Part shown: in pieces, positions 38,962-48,431 of the stretch
Layout: each line of letters begins with the position of its first letter
How positions within the stretch are numbered: position 1 is the first letter of the stretch
DNA from: Suilimivivens aceti
Lineage (GTDB): Bacteria > Bacillota > Clostridia > Lachnospirales > Lachnospiraceae
Assembly: GCF_025567405.1 (NCBI RefSeq)
Contig: NZ_JAOQKJ010000003.1
Span: 284,366-348,365, forward strand
Reading direction: 5' to 3'
DNA length: 64,000 bases
Program-made: the position numbers and the translations under genes
Notes under the pieces: generated by a model
Databases searched by the model: none
What the model was told of the DNA's origin: nothing
Seen by the model: only the letters and a program-made list of their open reading frames with translations

Positions 38962-39892
38962 CTTCCCTTTCCCCTTTCTTCAGGATACTGTTCAACGTAA
39001 TATTGATGATCATAATAAATACAAACAATACAAGTCCGATCGTAAAAAGCACCTGTCTGTGAAGTCCGGATGCATATCCCATTTCTGCTACGATCGCCGT
39101 TGTCAGGAATCTGACGGAGTTGAAGGGGAGTGGCATGTTCACACTGCTTCCCGAAACCAGTGTGATCGCCATGGCTTCACCGATCGCTCTTCCAACACCA
39201 AGAACGACTGCTGTGATGATACCTGATTTTGCTGCAGGAAGGATCACTTTAAAGATTGTCTGTATATGGGATGCCCCAAGTGCCAGTGACGCTGATTTCA
39301 GGGAAGGATGCACTGCCCGGATCGCTGACTCACTGATGTTGATCACCGTAGGCAGGATCATAATGGCAAGTACGATCACAGCCGACAGCAGATTCGCTCC
39401 ACCCGTAAACTGATGAGTATCTGAGCCTTTAAATATGGCAAGCTCCAGTTTGTACATAAGAGGGTTCAGGATCATCAGTCCAAGAAGTCCGTATACTACC
39501 GAAGGGATGCCGGCAAGAAGCTCTACTGCCGGCTTCACAAGAGCTGCCAGCTTCCTCGGTGCTGTTTCTGCCAGAAATACCGCTGTCAGGATTCCGATCG
39601 GAACGCCAAGGAGTACCGCAAGTGCTGTTCCTATAATAGATGTCAGGATAACATACAGGATACCAAAAGATGGATTTTCTGCCGTTGGCTTCCATGCTGT
39701 TCCAAAAAGGATTTCCCTGATACCTACCTGAAACAGGGCTGGTGTTCCGTTTATCACCATATATACCGTAATGGAAATAACCGCCAATATGGCAAGAAAT
39801 GCGCACAGGGTAAATATAACCTGTGCGATTTCCTCCACTGCGGACTTATTCTTTCGGTTTCCCAGGATGGAAAAAGTCTGCTGCTTGTTCAA
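38954..39892 (-). CDS. pstC: Phosphate ABC transporter permease PstC
   Basis: 312 residues, six helices; EAA-type loop (ESAIRAVHPSLKSASLALGA). It follows pstS by 15 bases and overlaps pstA. Confidence 0.96.
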   Translation of the reverse strand: MNKQQTFSILGNRKNKSAVEEIAQVIFTLCAFLAILAVISITVYMVINGTPALFQVGIREILFGTAWKPTAENPSFGILYVILTSIIGTALAVLLGVPIGILTAVFLAETAPRKLAALVKPAVELLAGIPSVVYGLLGLMILNPLMYKLELAIFKGSDTHQFTGGANLLSAVIVLAIMILPTVINISESAIRAVHPSLKSASLALGASHIQTIFKVILPAAKSGIITAVVLGVGRAIGEAMAITLVSGSSVNMPLPFNSVRFLTTAIVAEMGYASGLHRQVLFTIGLVLFVFIMIINITLNSILKKGEREDA

Positions 39893-39907
39893 GATGATTA
39901 CCTCTCT

Positions 39908-40777
39908 TTAGTCTACGGTGATCAGACCTACACCGGAAATTACCTGTTTTCCTTCATCGGATGCCAGATATTTGAAAAGCTCCTGTACAGCTTCACTCTG
40001 CTCACTGATCTCACCCTTGGTAGCCATTACGAAAGGTCTGCTCAGGAAATAATTTCCCGCCTTGATATTCTCTGCAGTTGCTTCAACACCATCAAGTGCA
40101 AAAGCCTTTACTGTATCATCAAGTGCATCCAGTGATACATATCCGATTGCTCCAGGAGTAGCTGCCACCTTAGCGATCACTGCGCCTGTACTGTCCAGTT
40201 CACTTGCATAAGCGCAGGCATCTTCCAGCTCAAGAAGCTCTTCAAAGGCTCCTCTTGTACCGGATCCTGCTTCACGTCCGATCACTACAATAGGTGCATC
40301 TTCACCGCCAAGTTCACTCCAGCTCTTAACCTCTCCCTTATAAACGCTGATCAGCTGATCCTTTGTCAGACCTGAAACAGTGTTTGCAGGATCTGTTACT
40401 ACTGCAATACCATCAATTGCTACGATATTTTCTACAGCGCCAGCTTCCTTCTCTTCATCCTTTAATGCTCTGGAGGAATTACCGATATCAACGCTTCCTG
40501 CAGTTACTGCTTCAATACCTGCGGAAGATCCTGTGAACTCTGCTGTTACAGTAACGCCAGGATACTTTGCCATAAAGCTCTCTGCTACTGCATTGGCAAG
40601 CTTCTCCATAGATGTGGATCCTGCCATGGAAATAGTTCCGGAAAGATCTGCTGTTTCTTCTGTTTCTGCTCCGGTTGTATCAGCTGCTGTTGTATCAGCC
40701 GCTGCGCTTCCGCAGGCCGCAAGACCAAACACCATTGCTGCTGCACATGTCAGGGCAAGAATCTTCTTCATTTTCAT
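39908..40777 (-). CDS. pstS: Phosphate-binding lipoprotein PstS
   Basis: High-affinity phosphate receptor on the outer face. The start at 40777 (MKMKKILALT) is preceded by GAGGAG 10 bases away; the 15 codons further up are leader. Lipoprotein signal with FGLAAC; then a Thr/Ala-rich linker. Binding-site motifs include ISMAGSTSMEKLANAV, GSSAGIEAV and GREAGSGTRGAFEEL. 289 residues. First gene of pstSCAB-phoU. Confidence 0.96.
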   Translation of the reverse strand: MKMKKILALTCAAAMVFGLAACGSAAADTTAADTTGAETEETADLSGTISMAGSTSMEKLANAVAESFMAKYPGVTVTAEFTGSSAGIEAVTAGSVDIGNSSRALKDEEKEAGAVENIVAIDGIAVVTDPANTVSGLTKDQLISVYKGEVKSWSELGGEDAPIVVIGREAGSGTRGAFEELLELEDACAYASELDSTGAVIAKVAATPGAIGYVSLDALDDTVKAFALDGVEATAENIKAGNYFLSRPFVMATKGEISEQSEAVQELFKYLASDEGKQVISGVGLITVD

Positions 40778-40868
40778 TTTTTCATTTCTCCTCTTATTGT
40801 TATTCATCTGCAGACATTTCAAAAGCCCTGTGCTTTCCTTGTCTGTGCTTTGTATATTAGCATGAGAA

Positions 40869-40920
40869 AGTATAAGAAAATATCATAGAGAGGTAAGGAT
40901 TATGTAAGATTTGTGTAAAA
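40869..40920 (-). promoter_or_regulatory. PHO-box-like repeats and promoter of pstS
   Basis: Reading the minus strand from 40920: TTTTACACAAA, TCTTACATAAT, CCTTACCTCTC are three 11-base units of the TTTACATAA type, as bound by PhoB/PhoP regulators. A -10 may be TATGAT (40887-40882), 11 bases after the second unit, or TATACT (40874-40869). No ordinary -35 is needed. Confidence 0.7.
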
Positions 40921-40924
40921 GACA

Positions 40925-40951
40925 AAATGTGCGCCACAAAAGCGCACATTT
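40925..40951 (-). terminator. Terminator after mfd
   Basis: AAATGTGCGC pairs with GCGCACATTT around a 7-base loop, followed on the minus strand by TTTTGTCTTTT. It separates mfd from the pst promoter immediately downstream. Confidence 0.8.
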
Positions 40952-40987
40952 CAAATTATTCCATATATTTATCCTGCAGGATCTCTA

Positions 40988-43900
40988 TCACAGAAGAACC
41001 TCTTCCATGACGTTAAGAAGCTCTTCTGTTTCCTGCAGCAGGGATCTGGCATCCTTCTCTGCCACACCAGATCTCTGATAATGATACACAAAGGTTGTCA
41101 GCTTGATATTGAAGGAAAGCTTTTCCACCTTTCCAAGAAGCTCCGGGATCCGCTCCGCATGGATCCTGGCATCCGCCTTGATCAGAAGCTTTATTTCACC
41201 GTTCTTTCCCTTCAGCTCGGTAATGTACAGTCTGTGTGCCTGAGACCTGATCAGAGCGATACGCAGCAGATTGTGCACCGGTACCGGGATCTCCCCGAAA
41301 CGATCCAGCAGTTCTTCCTTCATATCATCGCACTCACTCTGGCTCTCAATCCCGGCAATCCTTTTATAAATATCCAGTTTCTGTACTTCGTTAAGGATAT
41401 AGGACGGAGGAATATAAGCATCCACATCCAGGTCTACTGTGGTATTGAAATCCTCCACCACACTATCCCCTTTAAGCGTTTTCACCGCCTCATTCAGCAT
41501 CTTGCAATACAGGTCATAGCCGACCGCCTGCATATGCCCGGACTGCTTCACCCCAAGCAGATTGCCGGCACCTCTGATCTCAAGATCCCTCATGGCAATC
41601 TTGAAGCCACTTCCAAGCTCGGTAAATTCCTTGATCGCCGCAAGACGTTTTTCGGCGATCTCCTTCAGCATCTTATCTCTTTTATACATCAGAAAGGCAT
41701 AAGCCGTCCGGCTGCTCCTGCCGACTCTTCCCCTGAGCTGGTAAAGCTGGGACAGTCCCATATTATCCGAATCATGGATGATCATGGTGTTGACATTGGG
41801 GATATCCAGTCCGGTTTCAATGATCGTTGTGGATACCAGTACGTCAATATCTCCATTGATGAAATCATACATGATCTTTTCCAGCTCCCGTTCCTGCATC
41901 TGCCCATGGGCAAAGGCTACATCAGCCTCCGGTACAAGACTCTGGATCTGTGCTGCAACATCTGCAATGTTATTGACTCTGTTATATACATAATAAACCT
42001 GTCCGTTCCGGGAAAGCTCCCTGACAATGGCTTCCCTCACCATTTCTTCGTTATATTCCATAACATAGGTCTGAATTGGCAGTCTGTCATTCGGAGCCTC
42101 CTCCAGGACGCTCATATCCCGGATTCCGATCAGACTCATATGGAGGGTTCTCGGAATCGGTGTCGCCGTCAGCGTCAGCACATCCACCTGTTCCTTCATC
42201 TTCTTGATCTTCTCCTTGTGCCCAACCCCAAAGCGCTGCTCCTCATCTACGATCAGAAGTCCAAGATCCTTGAATACCACATCGGAAGACAGTACTCTGT
42301 GGGTGCCGATCACGATATCCACCAGTCCCTTCCGGAGATCCTCTATTGTTTTCTTCTGCTCACTGCTGCTCCGGAATCTGGAAAGCAGATCGACCCGCAC
42401 CGGAAAGTCCTTCATACGCTGTACAAAGGTATTGTAATGCTGCTGGGCAAGGATCGTAGTCGGCACCAGATATACGACCTGTTTTCCCTCCTGAACAGCC
42501 TTAAACGCTGCCCGGATGGCAATTTCCGTCTTCCCATAGCCCACATCACCACAGATCAGACGGTCCATGATCTTTTTGCTTTCCATGTCCTTCTTGGTGG
42601 CTTCAATGGCAGAAAGCTGATCCTCAGTTTCTTCATAAGGAAACAGCTCCTCGAATTCCCGCTGCCAGACAGTATCCTTTCCATAGGAATAGCCTTCACT
42701 ATGCTGTCTGATGGCATACAGCTCCACCAGATCCTTTGCCACCTCGTTAACTGCCGCCTTTGTCTTATTCTTTACCTTAACCCACTCTGTTGTCCCAAGC
42801 TTATTGAGCTTTGGCGCCTTTGCATCTGCAGAGGCATATTTCTGGATCACATCAAGACCTGTCGCGAGAACATACAGGATACCGCCATCCCTGTAGGAGA
42901 TCTTGATATAGTCCTTGACTACCTTTTCCACCTCTACCTTTTCAATACCCTGATAAATACCAAGCCCATGATTTTCATGGACAACATAATCTCCGACAGA
43001 CAGTTCGGAAAAGTCGTTGATCTTCCTTCCTTCATACTGCTTTTTCTTCTTTTTTTTCTTCTTTTCAGCACCAAAGATATCACTCTCAGAAATGACCGCA
43101 AACTTCAGCAGCGGATATTCAAAGCCCCGGAATACTCTTCCATAGAAGGTCATGATCTCTCCTGGCTTTATCTCCCTGTCCGGATCCTCGGTATAAAATG
43201 ATGTCAGTCCATCTTCTGACAGATCAGCCGCAAGTCGTTTCGCCCTTGTTCTGGAACCGGAAAGCAACAGCACACGATAACCGTTTTTCTTATATCTCTG
43301 CAGGTCTGATACCAGTGCTTCAAAGCTGTTATTATAGGAAGAGATACTCTTGGCAGAAATATCTGCTTTCCAGTCAGGCTTCAGCAGTCCGCCCTTCAGG
43401 TCAAGTGCAGCCAGGGATGCCAGACGGAATGCGGACATCCTGGCTGTTACCTCAGCTACAGAATACAGAAAGTCTGCCTGTCCCGGAAGAATATAGCCCT
43501 TTTCCAGACGGTGGCTCATGCTCTCCCTGAATTCGAGTTCTACTGCTGACGCATGCTCCCTGATCCTCGCCGGTTCATCCAAAAAAACAATACTGTTCTC
43601 CACGTCCAGACAGTTCAGGAAAGATACCGTATCCTCATAAAAATATCTGACATATCCATCCAGATTGGCCAGGCTCTTATAAGCAAATACCTCTTCCTTC
43701 AGCGTATTCATCTGCTCTTCCACCCGGTGGGCTTCTTCCGTTTTAAATTCCTTCCGGAGTTTTTCTGAGAACTTTTTGCTTTCCTTCTCAATCTGCTCCA
43801 TGCCCTTTTTCAGTTGTTCCTCTGTAAGGATCAGCTCACAGGCCGGATAGATCGTTATGGAAGAAAGCTTCTCAATAGACCTCTGGCTCTGCACATCAAA

Positions 43901-44509
43901 GCTGCGGATGGATTCCACATCATCTCCCCACAACTCGATCCGGTACGGGTTTTCCTCTGTCAGATCGAAAATATCAATGATCCCGCCACGAATGCTGAAC
44001 TGCCCCGGTGCTTCCACCTGATAGACATTCTCATAGCCAAGCTTCACGAGCTCCCCTGCCATCTTTTTTTCATCCAGAGAGCCATTACAGCTTACCGTGA
44101 TCACATTATCCCTGAAAACAGAAAGTGGAATCTGCGGTGCAAGAAGACTCCCAAAGGTCGTCACCACAGTAAAGGGTCTTCCCTCCATCATCCTGCGGAA
44201 ACACCGGATCCTCTCCTTGGTAAGCTGATTTCCATGGATATCTGCCTGATAAAAGATCACATCCCTGGCTGGAAAACAGGTCGTATTTCTGTCATAAAAG
44301 CGGTAGTCCTCCTGCAGCTCCTTCATCCTTTGGTCGCTGAAGGTCACGATCAGCCTGCACCGGAGTCCTTCCGAAAGGCCATATGCCATATGAAGCTTCT
44401 GGGACTCCACACAGCCTGTCAGAGCTGCATATTTCCCCGGCTTTTTTAATAGTTTCCTTATTTCTTCAAATTCCGAAAGCTCATATAACGGAGCTGTCAG
44501 TGCCCTCAT
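40988..44509 (-). CDS. mfd: Transcription-repair coupling factor Mfd
   Basis: Removes stalled RNA polymerase and recruits UvrA. 1173 residues, full length. Order: UvrB-homology module (about 1-340), a linker, the RNA polymerase interaction domain (about 495-560, DYVVHENHGLGIYQGIEK), the RecG-like translocase with Walker A in CGDVGYGKTEIA and DEEQRFG as the DEXX motif, TATPIPRTLHMS, and the C-terminal D7 region. Oddity: a run of nine lysines (FGAEKKKKKKKKKQYEGRK) from an A-rich tract near 43040-43065. It starts 17 bases after pth. Confidence 0.97.
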   Translation of the reverse strand: MRALTAPLYELSEFEEIRKLLKKPGKYAALTGCVESQKLHMAYGLSEGLRCRLIVTFSDQRMKELQEDYRFYDRNTTCFPARDVIFYQADIHGNQLTKERIRCFRRMMEGRPFTVVTTFGSLLAPQIPLSVFRDNVITVSCNGSLDEKKMAGELVKLGYENVYQVEAPGQFSIRGGIIDIFDLTEENPYRIELWGDDVESIRSFDVQSQRSIEKLSSITIYPACELILTEEQLKKGMEQIEKESKKFSEKLRKEFKTEEAHRVEEQMNTLKEEVFAYKSLANLDGYVRYFYEDTVSFLNCLDVENSIVFLDEPARIREHASAVELEFRESMSHRLEKGYILPGQADFLYSVAEVTARMSAFRLASLAALDLKGGLLKPDWKADISAKSISSYNNSFEALVSDLQRYKKNGYRVLLLSGSRTRAKRLAADLSEDGLTSFYTEDPDREIKPGEIMTFYGRVFRGFEYPLLKFAVISESDIFGAEKKKKKKKKQYEGRKINDFSELSVGDYVVHENHGLGIYQGIEKVEVEKVVKDYIKISYRDGGILYVLATGLDVIQKYASADAKAPKLNKLGTTEWVKVKNKTKAAVNEVAKDLVELYAIRQHSEGYSYGKDTVWQREFEELFPYEETEDQLSAIEATKKDMESKKIMDRLICGDVGYGKTEIAIRAAFKAVQEGKQVVYLVPTTILAQQHYNTFVQRMKDFPVRVDLLSRFRSSSEQKKTIEDLRKGLVDIVIGTHRVLSSDVVFKDLGLLIVDEEQRFGVGHKEKIKKMKEQVDVLTLTATPIPRTLHMSLIGIRDMSVLEEAPNDRLPIQTYVMEYNEEMVREAIVRELSRNGQVYYVYNRVNNIADVAAQIQSLVPEADVAFAHGQMQERELEKIMYDFINGDIDVLVSTTIIETGLDIPNVNTMIIHDSDNMGLSQLYQLRGRVGRSSRTAYAFLMYKRDKMLKEIAEKRLAAIKEFTELGSGFKIAMRDLEIRGAGNLLGVKQSGHMQAVGYDLYCKMLNEAVKTLKGDSVVEDFNTTVDLDVDAYIPPSYILNEVQKLDIYKRIAGIESQSECDDMKEELLDRFGEIPVPVHNLLRIALIRSQAHRLYITELKGKNGEIKLLIKADARIHAERIPELLGKVEKLSFNIKLTTFVYHYQRSGVAEKDARSLLQETEELLNVMEEVLL

Positions 44510-44525
44510 ATGATTCCTGTTCCTT

Positions 44526-45107
44526 TCAGTCCTTCTGGTTTTTCTTCGAGTTATACAGATTCATTGCCTTATCAATATCTTCTGCAAGGATCGTTTCAAT
44601 GGCTTTTACTGCTGTCTTTCTGCTCTCTGCCATGATCTTTTCCTCTTCCTTCGAAAAATGTCCAAGCACATAATCCGCCAGATCATAGCCTGCAGGCTTT
44701 TCCCCGACACCCATTTTGATTCTGGCAAAGTTTTCATGTCCAAGCTGTGCAATGATATTCTTAAGCCCATTATGTCCACCTGCACTGCCCTTCTTCCGGA
44801 TCCTGATCTGTCCTACATCCAGACTGATATCATCTGCAATGACGATCAGTTCTGTAGTCTCATCGATCTTGTAGAAGCGTACTGCCTCTGCAATACTCTC
44901 CCCACTGAGGTTCATATAGGTCAGTGGCTTTAACAGAAGCACCTTTTCAGAACCGATCATGCCCTTTCCGGTCAGTCCTTTAAACTTGTTTTCCAATACC
45001 CTTATATTATATTTCTCTGCCAGCTCATCAATAACCTGCCAGCCAATATTATGCCGCGTTCCTTCGTATTTTGTCCCTGGATTCCCCAGTCCTGCGATCA
45101 GATACAT
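44526..45107 (-). CDS. pth: Peptidyl-tRNA hydrolase
   Basis: 193 residues; recycles peptidyl-tRNA released from ribosomes. It has GLGNPGTKYEGTRHNIGWQV with the catalytic His, KPLTYMNLSGESIAE and the GGHNGLKNI loop. Adjacent to mfd as in many Firmicutes. The 45108-45276 region upstream has no gene; no clear promoter was identified there. Confidence 0.97.
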   Translation of the reverse strand: MYLIAGLGNPGTKYEGTRHNIGWQVIDELAEKYNIRVLENKFKGLTGKGMIGSEKVLLLKPLTYMNLSGESIAEAVRFYKIDETTELIVIADDISLDVGQIRIRKKGSAGGHNGLKNIIAQLGHENFARIKMGVGEKPAGYDLADYVLGHFSKEEEKIMAESRKTAVKAIETILAEDIDKAMNLYNSKKNQKD

Positions 45108-45276
45108 TTTTCTTTTCCTCGTTTTCTGTTCCTGTGCACCTGGAAGGGTGCATAGCTGAAATTTATTTATACATGATAAAATAAGGCCATATTTATCATA
45201 TGCCCCTGTGTTGTTTTCAATATAACATATTCCCTAAACTTTTGGCAACCAGATAAAAAGCACATTATCCGCTGGA

Positions 45277-45315
45277 AGCAAAGAAAGGAAACCACTTTTT
45301 CAGTAGTCTCCTTTC
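45277..45315 (-). terminator. Terminator of the nucleoside ECF operon
   Basis: On the minus strand GAAAGGAGACTACT, a loop GAAAA, and AGTGGTTTCCTTTC, followed by TTTGCTTCC. A long stem, with two mismatches and a weak T run, 15 bases after the last ECF ATPase gene. Confidence 0.65.
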
Positions 45316-45329
45316 CCGGCTATAATTTC

Positions 45330-46136
45330 TTATATATTTTCTCTGATATATTGTGCCAGTTCTTTTACATCCAGTGTGTGCTTTGTCATTCCCAGCTTTG
45401 TTGCAATCCTTACAACTGCCGGCTGTTTTAGCATGGCTCGGTCCATAATCTCTTTTTCAAAAAAGACTTCTTCTGTCTTTCCATCTGCCAGAATCTTCTT
45501 CTGACACATGACAATCACTCGGTTATAGTTATCTGCCACAAATTCCATATCATGCGTGATCGTCACAATCGCTTTGCCACGTCCTGTCAGAATGCAATTT
45601 AACTGTGACAGTCTTTCCAGTCCATCCAGATCCTGCCCGGCTGTGGGTTCATCAAAGATCATCACATCACAGTCACTGGCGATCACCGACGCGATCGTTA
45701 CAAACTTCCGGATAGACAGTGGCAGATCATATGGGTTTTCCTCCAGGTATTTGTCCATGCCTGTCAGCTCTGCTGCATCCTTGATTCTGCGCTCCCTTTC
45801 CTCTTCCGGCACCTTCATCTTCTTCAGCCCATACTCGATTTCTTTATAAACTGTCGCATTGAAGATCTGGTCATCCGGATTCTGAAATACATAGCCTACC
45901 CTGCGTGCCATCTGCGCTGTCGTATATTTCTTTGTAGATTCTCCATTGATTAGTACATCACCGGAACAAGGTCTTGTAAGTCCATTCAGCATCTTCACTG
46001 TTGTTGTCTTTCCTGCACCATTTTGCCCTATGATTGCAATGTTTTCTCCCGCTTCAATAGAAAAACTCACATCATCTACAGCCAGATAACCATTAGGATA
46101 TTTAAAAGATATATTTTTTACCTCTACTAATGCCAT
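45330..46136 (-). CDS. ECF transporter ATPase (degenerate signature type)
   Basis: 268 residues, one of two different ATPases of an energy-coupling-factor transporter. Walker A GQNGAGKTT, Q loop FQNPDDQIF, Walker B VMIFDEPTAGQD, switch His in TITHDMEF. The signature, normally LSGGQ, reads PLSIRKF, so this half probably does not contact ATP in the usual way. It is the last gene of the operon, 15 bases after the second ATPase. In ECF systems the two ATPases form a heterodimer below EcfT. Confidence 0.94.
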   Translation of the reverse strand: MALVEVKNISFKYPNGYLAVDDVSFSIEAGENIAIIGQNGAGKTTTVKMLNGLTRPCSGDVLINGESTKKYTTAQMARRVGYVFQNPDDQIFNATVYKEIEYGLKKMKVPEEERERRIKDAAELTGMDKYLEENPYDLPLSIRKFVTIASVIASDCDVMIFDEPTAGQDLDGLERLSQLNCILTGRGKAIVTITHDMEFVADNYNRVIVMCQKKILADGKTEEVFFEKEIMDRAMLKQPAVVRIATKLGMTKHTLDVKELAQYIRENI

Positions 46137-46151
46137 TTCGTCACCTTCCTG

Positions 46152-47000
46152 CTAGTTCTTCCTTTTTTCCTGCAGCATTTGTATCATTTCATCTACAGTG
46201 ACCGGAATCGAATCCAAATCAATTCCCTGTTCCTGTAATTCCAGAGCAATTTGGGTGCACTGGGGAAGCCTTGTATGATATTCTCTGCATTTCGGATTTG
46301 CAAAAACTTCTTTCGGAGTTCCTTCCATTACAATCCTGCCCTCATCCATAACAACCACCTGATCCGCATATTCTGCTACCTGTTCCATCTTATGTTCCAC
46401 CAGTACGATCGTTTTCCCCATGCTCTTCATGAGTTTGATGATCTCAAAGATGTCATCCGTGCTCTGGGGATCGAGCTGGGAGGTCGGCTCGTCAATAACA
46501 AAAATATCCTGTCCCATAACAAGCACGGCTGCCAGTGCCACGCGCTGCTGCTGACCGCCTGAAAGCTGATACGGATCCCGATCGCGAAATTCTTCTGTTT
46601 TAGTCAGCTTCATGATCTCTTCGACCCGTTTGCGGATTTCATCCGGCTCAATTCCCATATTGCAGAGCCCATATGCCAGTTCATCAAAAACTGTAGGTGC
46701 AACACCACTGATCTGAGTAAACGGATTTTGAAATACAAATCCGACATCCATCGCTGTAGTCCCCAGTTCTTCCTCCTGCACATTTTTCCCATTAACAAGG
46801 ACTTCTCCCGAAATATCTCCTTTATAGAAAATAGGTACAAAACCACGAATTGCATTACATAATGTCGTTTTTCCGCTTCCATTCGCTCCCACAATGGCGC
46901 ACAGTTCTCCTTTTTTTACTGTGAGGGACACATTTTTCAACGTTGGTACCTCAGCCGTCGGATACTGATAAGTTAAATCCTTAATGACTATACTATCCAT
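46152..47000 (-). CDS. ECF transporter ATPase (canonical)
   Basis: 282 residues. Walker A GANGSGKTT, Q loop FQNPFTQISG, intact signature LSGGQQQRVALAA, Walker B IFVIDEPTSQLDP, switch His in LVEHKMEQVAE. The ATG overlaps the EcfT stop by 13 bases. It pairs with the degenerate ATPase at 45330. Confidence 0.95.
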   Translation of the reverse strand: MDSIVIKDLTYQYPTAEVPTLKNVSLTVKKGELCAIVGANGSGKTTLCNAIRGFVPIFYKGDISGEVLVNGKNVQEEELGTTAMDVGFVFQNPFTQISGVAPTVFDELAYGLCNMGIEPDEIRKRVEEIMKLTKTEEFRDRDPYQLSGGQQQRVALAAVLVMGQDIFVIDEPTSQLDPQSTDDIFEIIKLMKSMGKTIVLVEHKMEQVAEYADQVVVMDEGRIVMEGTPKEVFANPKCREYHTRLPQCTQIALELQEQGIDLDSIPVTVDEMIQMLQEKRKN

Positions 47001-47743
47001 AAGACAATTTTCCCTCCAATCGCTGCAACAACGGCCGCAATAGCCAGAATCCGCACTGCCTTATCTGTCCCGGTATCCGGGATTTCATGCAGGGTTGTTT
47101 TTTTACACGGAGCTGAAAAGGCTCTTGCTTCCAACGTGATCGCTCTTTCCTCTGCACTGACAATGGAATTCAGGATCAGTGGTCCTACAGATGGAAAAAA
47201 TGCCTTGGCACGTACAATAAGATTACTTTCCATTTCAATCCCACGGGATTTTTGTGCTTCCAGAATAGTCCCCATCTTCTTGTTCATCTGTGGAATAATA
47301 CTTGCTGTAGACATCAGCACATAGCTGACTGTCGGGGATACTCCCTTTTTTTCCAGTACCGCCATCAGTTTATTCAAATTCAGGATCTTTACTGACAGGA
47401 TTGCGGCAGAACCAATTCCCAGGATCTTCGAGCACAGGGAAACCGCCTTATCCAGTCCTTCCTGTGTGATTGAAAATACCCACAATTTCCAGATCACAGT
47501 ATCCCCAGGAATAAACAAAATCTGGAAAATAAAACAGACTACTGTTACAAAGAAGATCGTTTTTACCCACAGCTTCAGGTATTCCTTTCCTGTCCGGTAT
47601 GTAAATGCTATCCCTATCATTACCAACACACATATTATAGCTGTTCCGTTACCAAAGAGCGCGGAAATGATTGCCAATGCCAAAATAATATATAAATTTG
47701 TCAAAGGATTCAGTATATTTTTCTGTTCCTTATTATTCTGCAT
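46988..47743 (-). CDS. ECF transporter membrane coupling protein EcfT
   Basis: 251 residues with about five to six helices and the two cytoplasmic coupling helices containing the Ala-Arg-Gly type motifs, seen here as AQKSRGIEME and TLEARAFSAP. It links the S component with the two ATPases. It begins 37 bases after the S-component gene. Confidence 0.94.
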   Translation of the reverse strand: MQNNKEQKNILNPLTNLYIILALAIISALFGNGTAIICVLVMIGIAFTYRTGKEYLKLWVKTIFFVTVVCFIFQILFIPGDTVIWKLWVFSITQEGLDKAVSLCSKILGIGSAAILSVKILNLNKLMAVLEKKGVSPTVSYVLMSTASIIPQMNKKMGTILEAQKSRGIEMESNLIVRAKAFFPSVGPLILNSIVSAEERAITLEARAFSAPCKKTTLHEIPDTGTDKAVRILAIAAVVAAIGGKIVLWIV

Positions 47744-47780
47744 TTCTTTCTCCTATCTTTTTGTTGGTTTTCCGTTATAC

Positions 47781-48413
47781 TTATTTTGACTTTTGGGCAT
47801 CCTTTGCTTCCTTCGCTCTTTTTCTGGCCTCAATAAAGACAGGACCATTTGCAAACTTATACAGATTTCGATCCGACATATTACGGATAACCATATAAGG
47901 AATCAACAGTGAAATAAATTTATCCGGTATCTCTGCAATGAAGTTACCGATTACCTGTGCTGGCCAGAAAGGAACCCCTGCTGTGATCATGGCTCCGATA
48001 ATAGCTGAGCTTGTGGTTCCATCAAATCCTCCAAAAAATACAACTACAACAAAGATGGAAGCAAACACACCCATTAAGATAATAAGCACACCAGAAATAA
48101 TGAATCTCTTAACATCAATAAACATGCCCTTTTTAGCCAAAAGACCGGTTGTAATACCAAAAATTGCGCTTACGATCGCATACGGCAGAGCTGTCGGTGC
48201 TGTCAGGGAAACAACAACATTACTCAGAATACCTGTAATACATCCCACGATCGGTCCTGCCAGGATAGATACCAGAAAAGTTCCGATCGAATCAAGATAA
48301 ATTGGCAGCTTCAGCAAACCGGCCAGTGTTCCTCCAACCCAGTTAATAGCAACTGCAATGGGAATAATTAAGATAGTAACTAAATTGATTTTTGATTCTT
48401 TTCCTTTGCTCAT
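47781..48413 (-). CDS. ECF transporter substrate-binding S component
   Basis: 210-residue membrane protein with about six helices, including LPIYLDSIGTFLVSILAGPI near residue 35, and a basic C-terminal tail (KRAKEAKDAQKSK). It looks like the S-component group I recall as CD3073-like. Because it is encoded between the nucleoside hydrolase and EcfT, I infer that it binds a ribonucleoside; the fold alone does not reveal the ligand. A dedicated EcfA/A/T set in the same operon makes this a group I (non-shared) ECF system. Confidence 0.88.
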   Translation of the reverse strand: MSKGKESKINLVTILIIPIAVAINWVGGTLAGLLKLPIYLDSIGTFLVSILAGPIVGCITGILSNVVVSLTAPTALPYAIVSAIFGITTGLLAKKGMFIDVKRFIISGVLIILMGVFASIFVVVVFFGGFDGTTSSAIIGAMITAGVPFWPAQVIGNFIAEIPDKFISLLIPYMVIRNMSDRNLYKFANGPVFIEARKRAKEAKDAQKSK

Positions 48414-48431
48414 AGTGTTTCTCCCTTCATC

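Noticed and set aside
41081..43201. Open frame of 706 codons on the plus strand opposite mfd
   Set aside because: Shadow of mfd; no ribosome binding site, low-complexity His/Leu/Ile-rich product and no recognisable domain.
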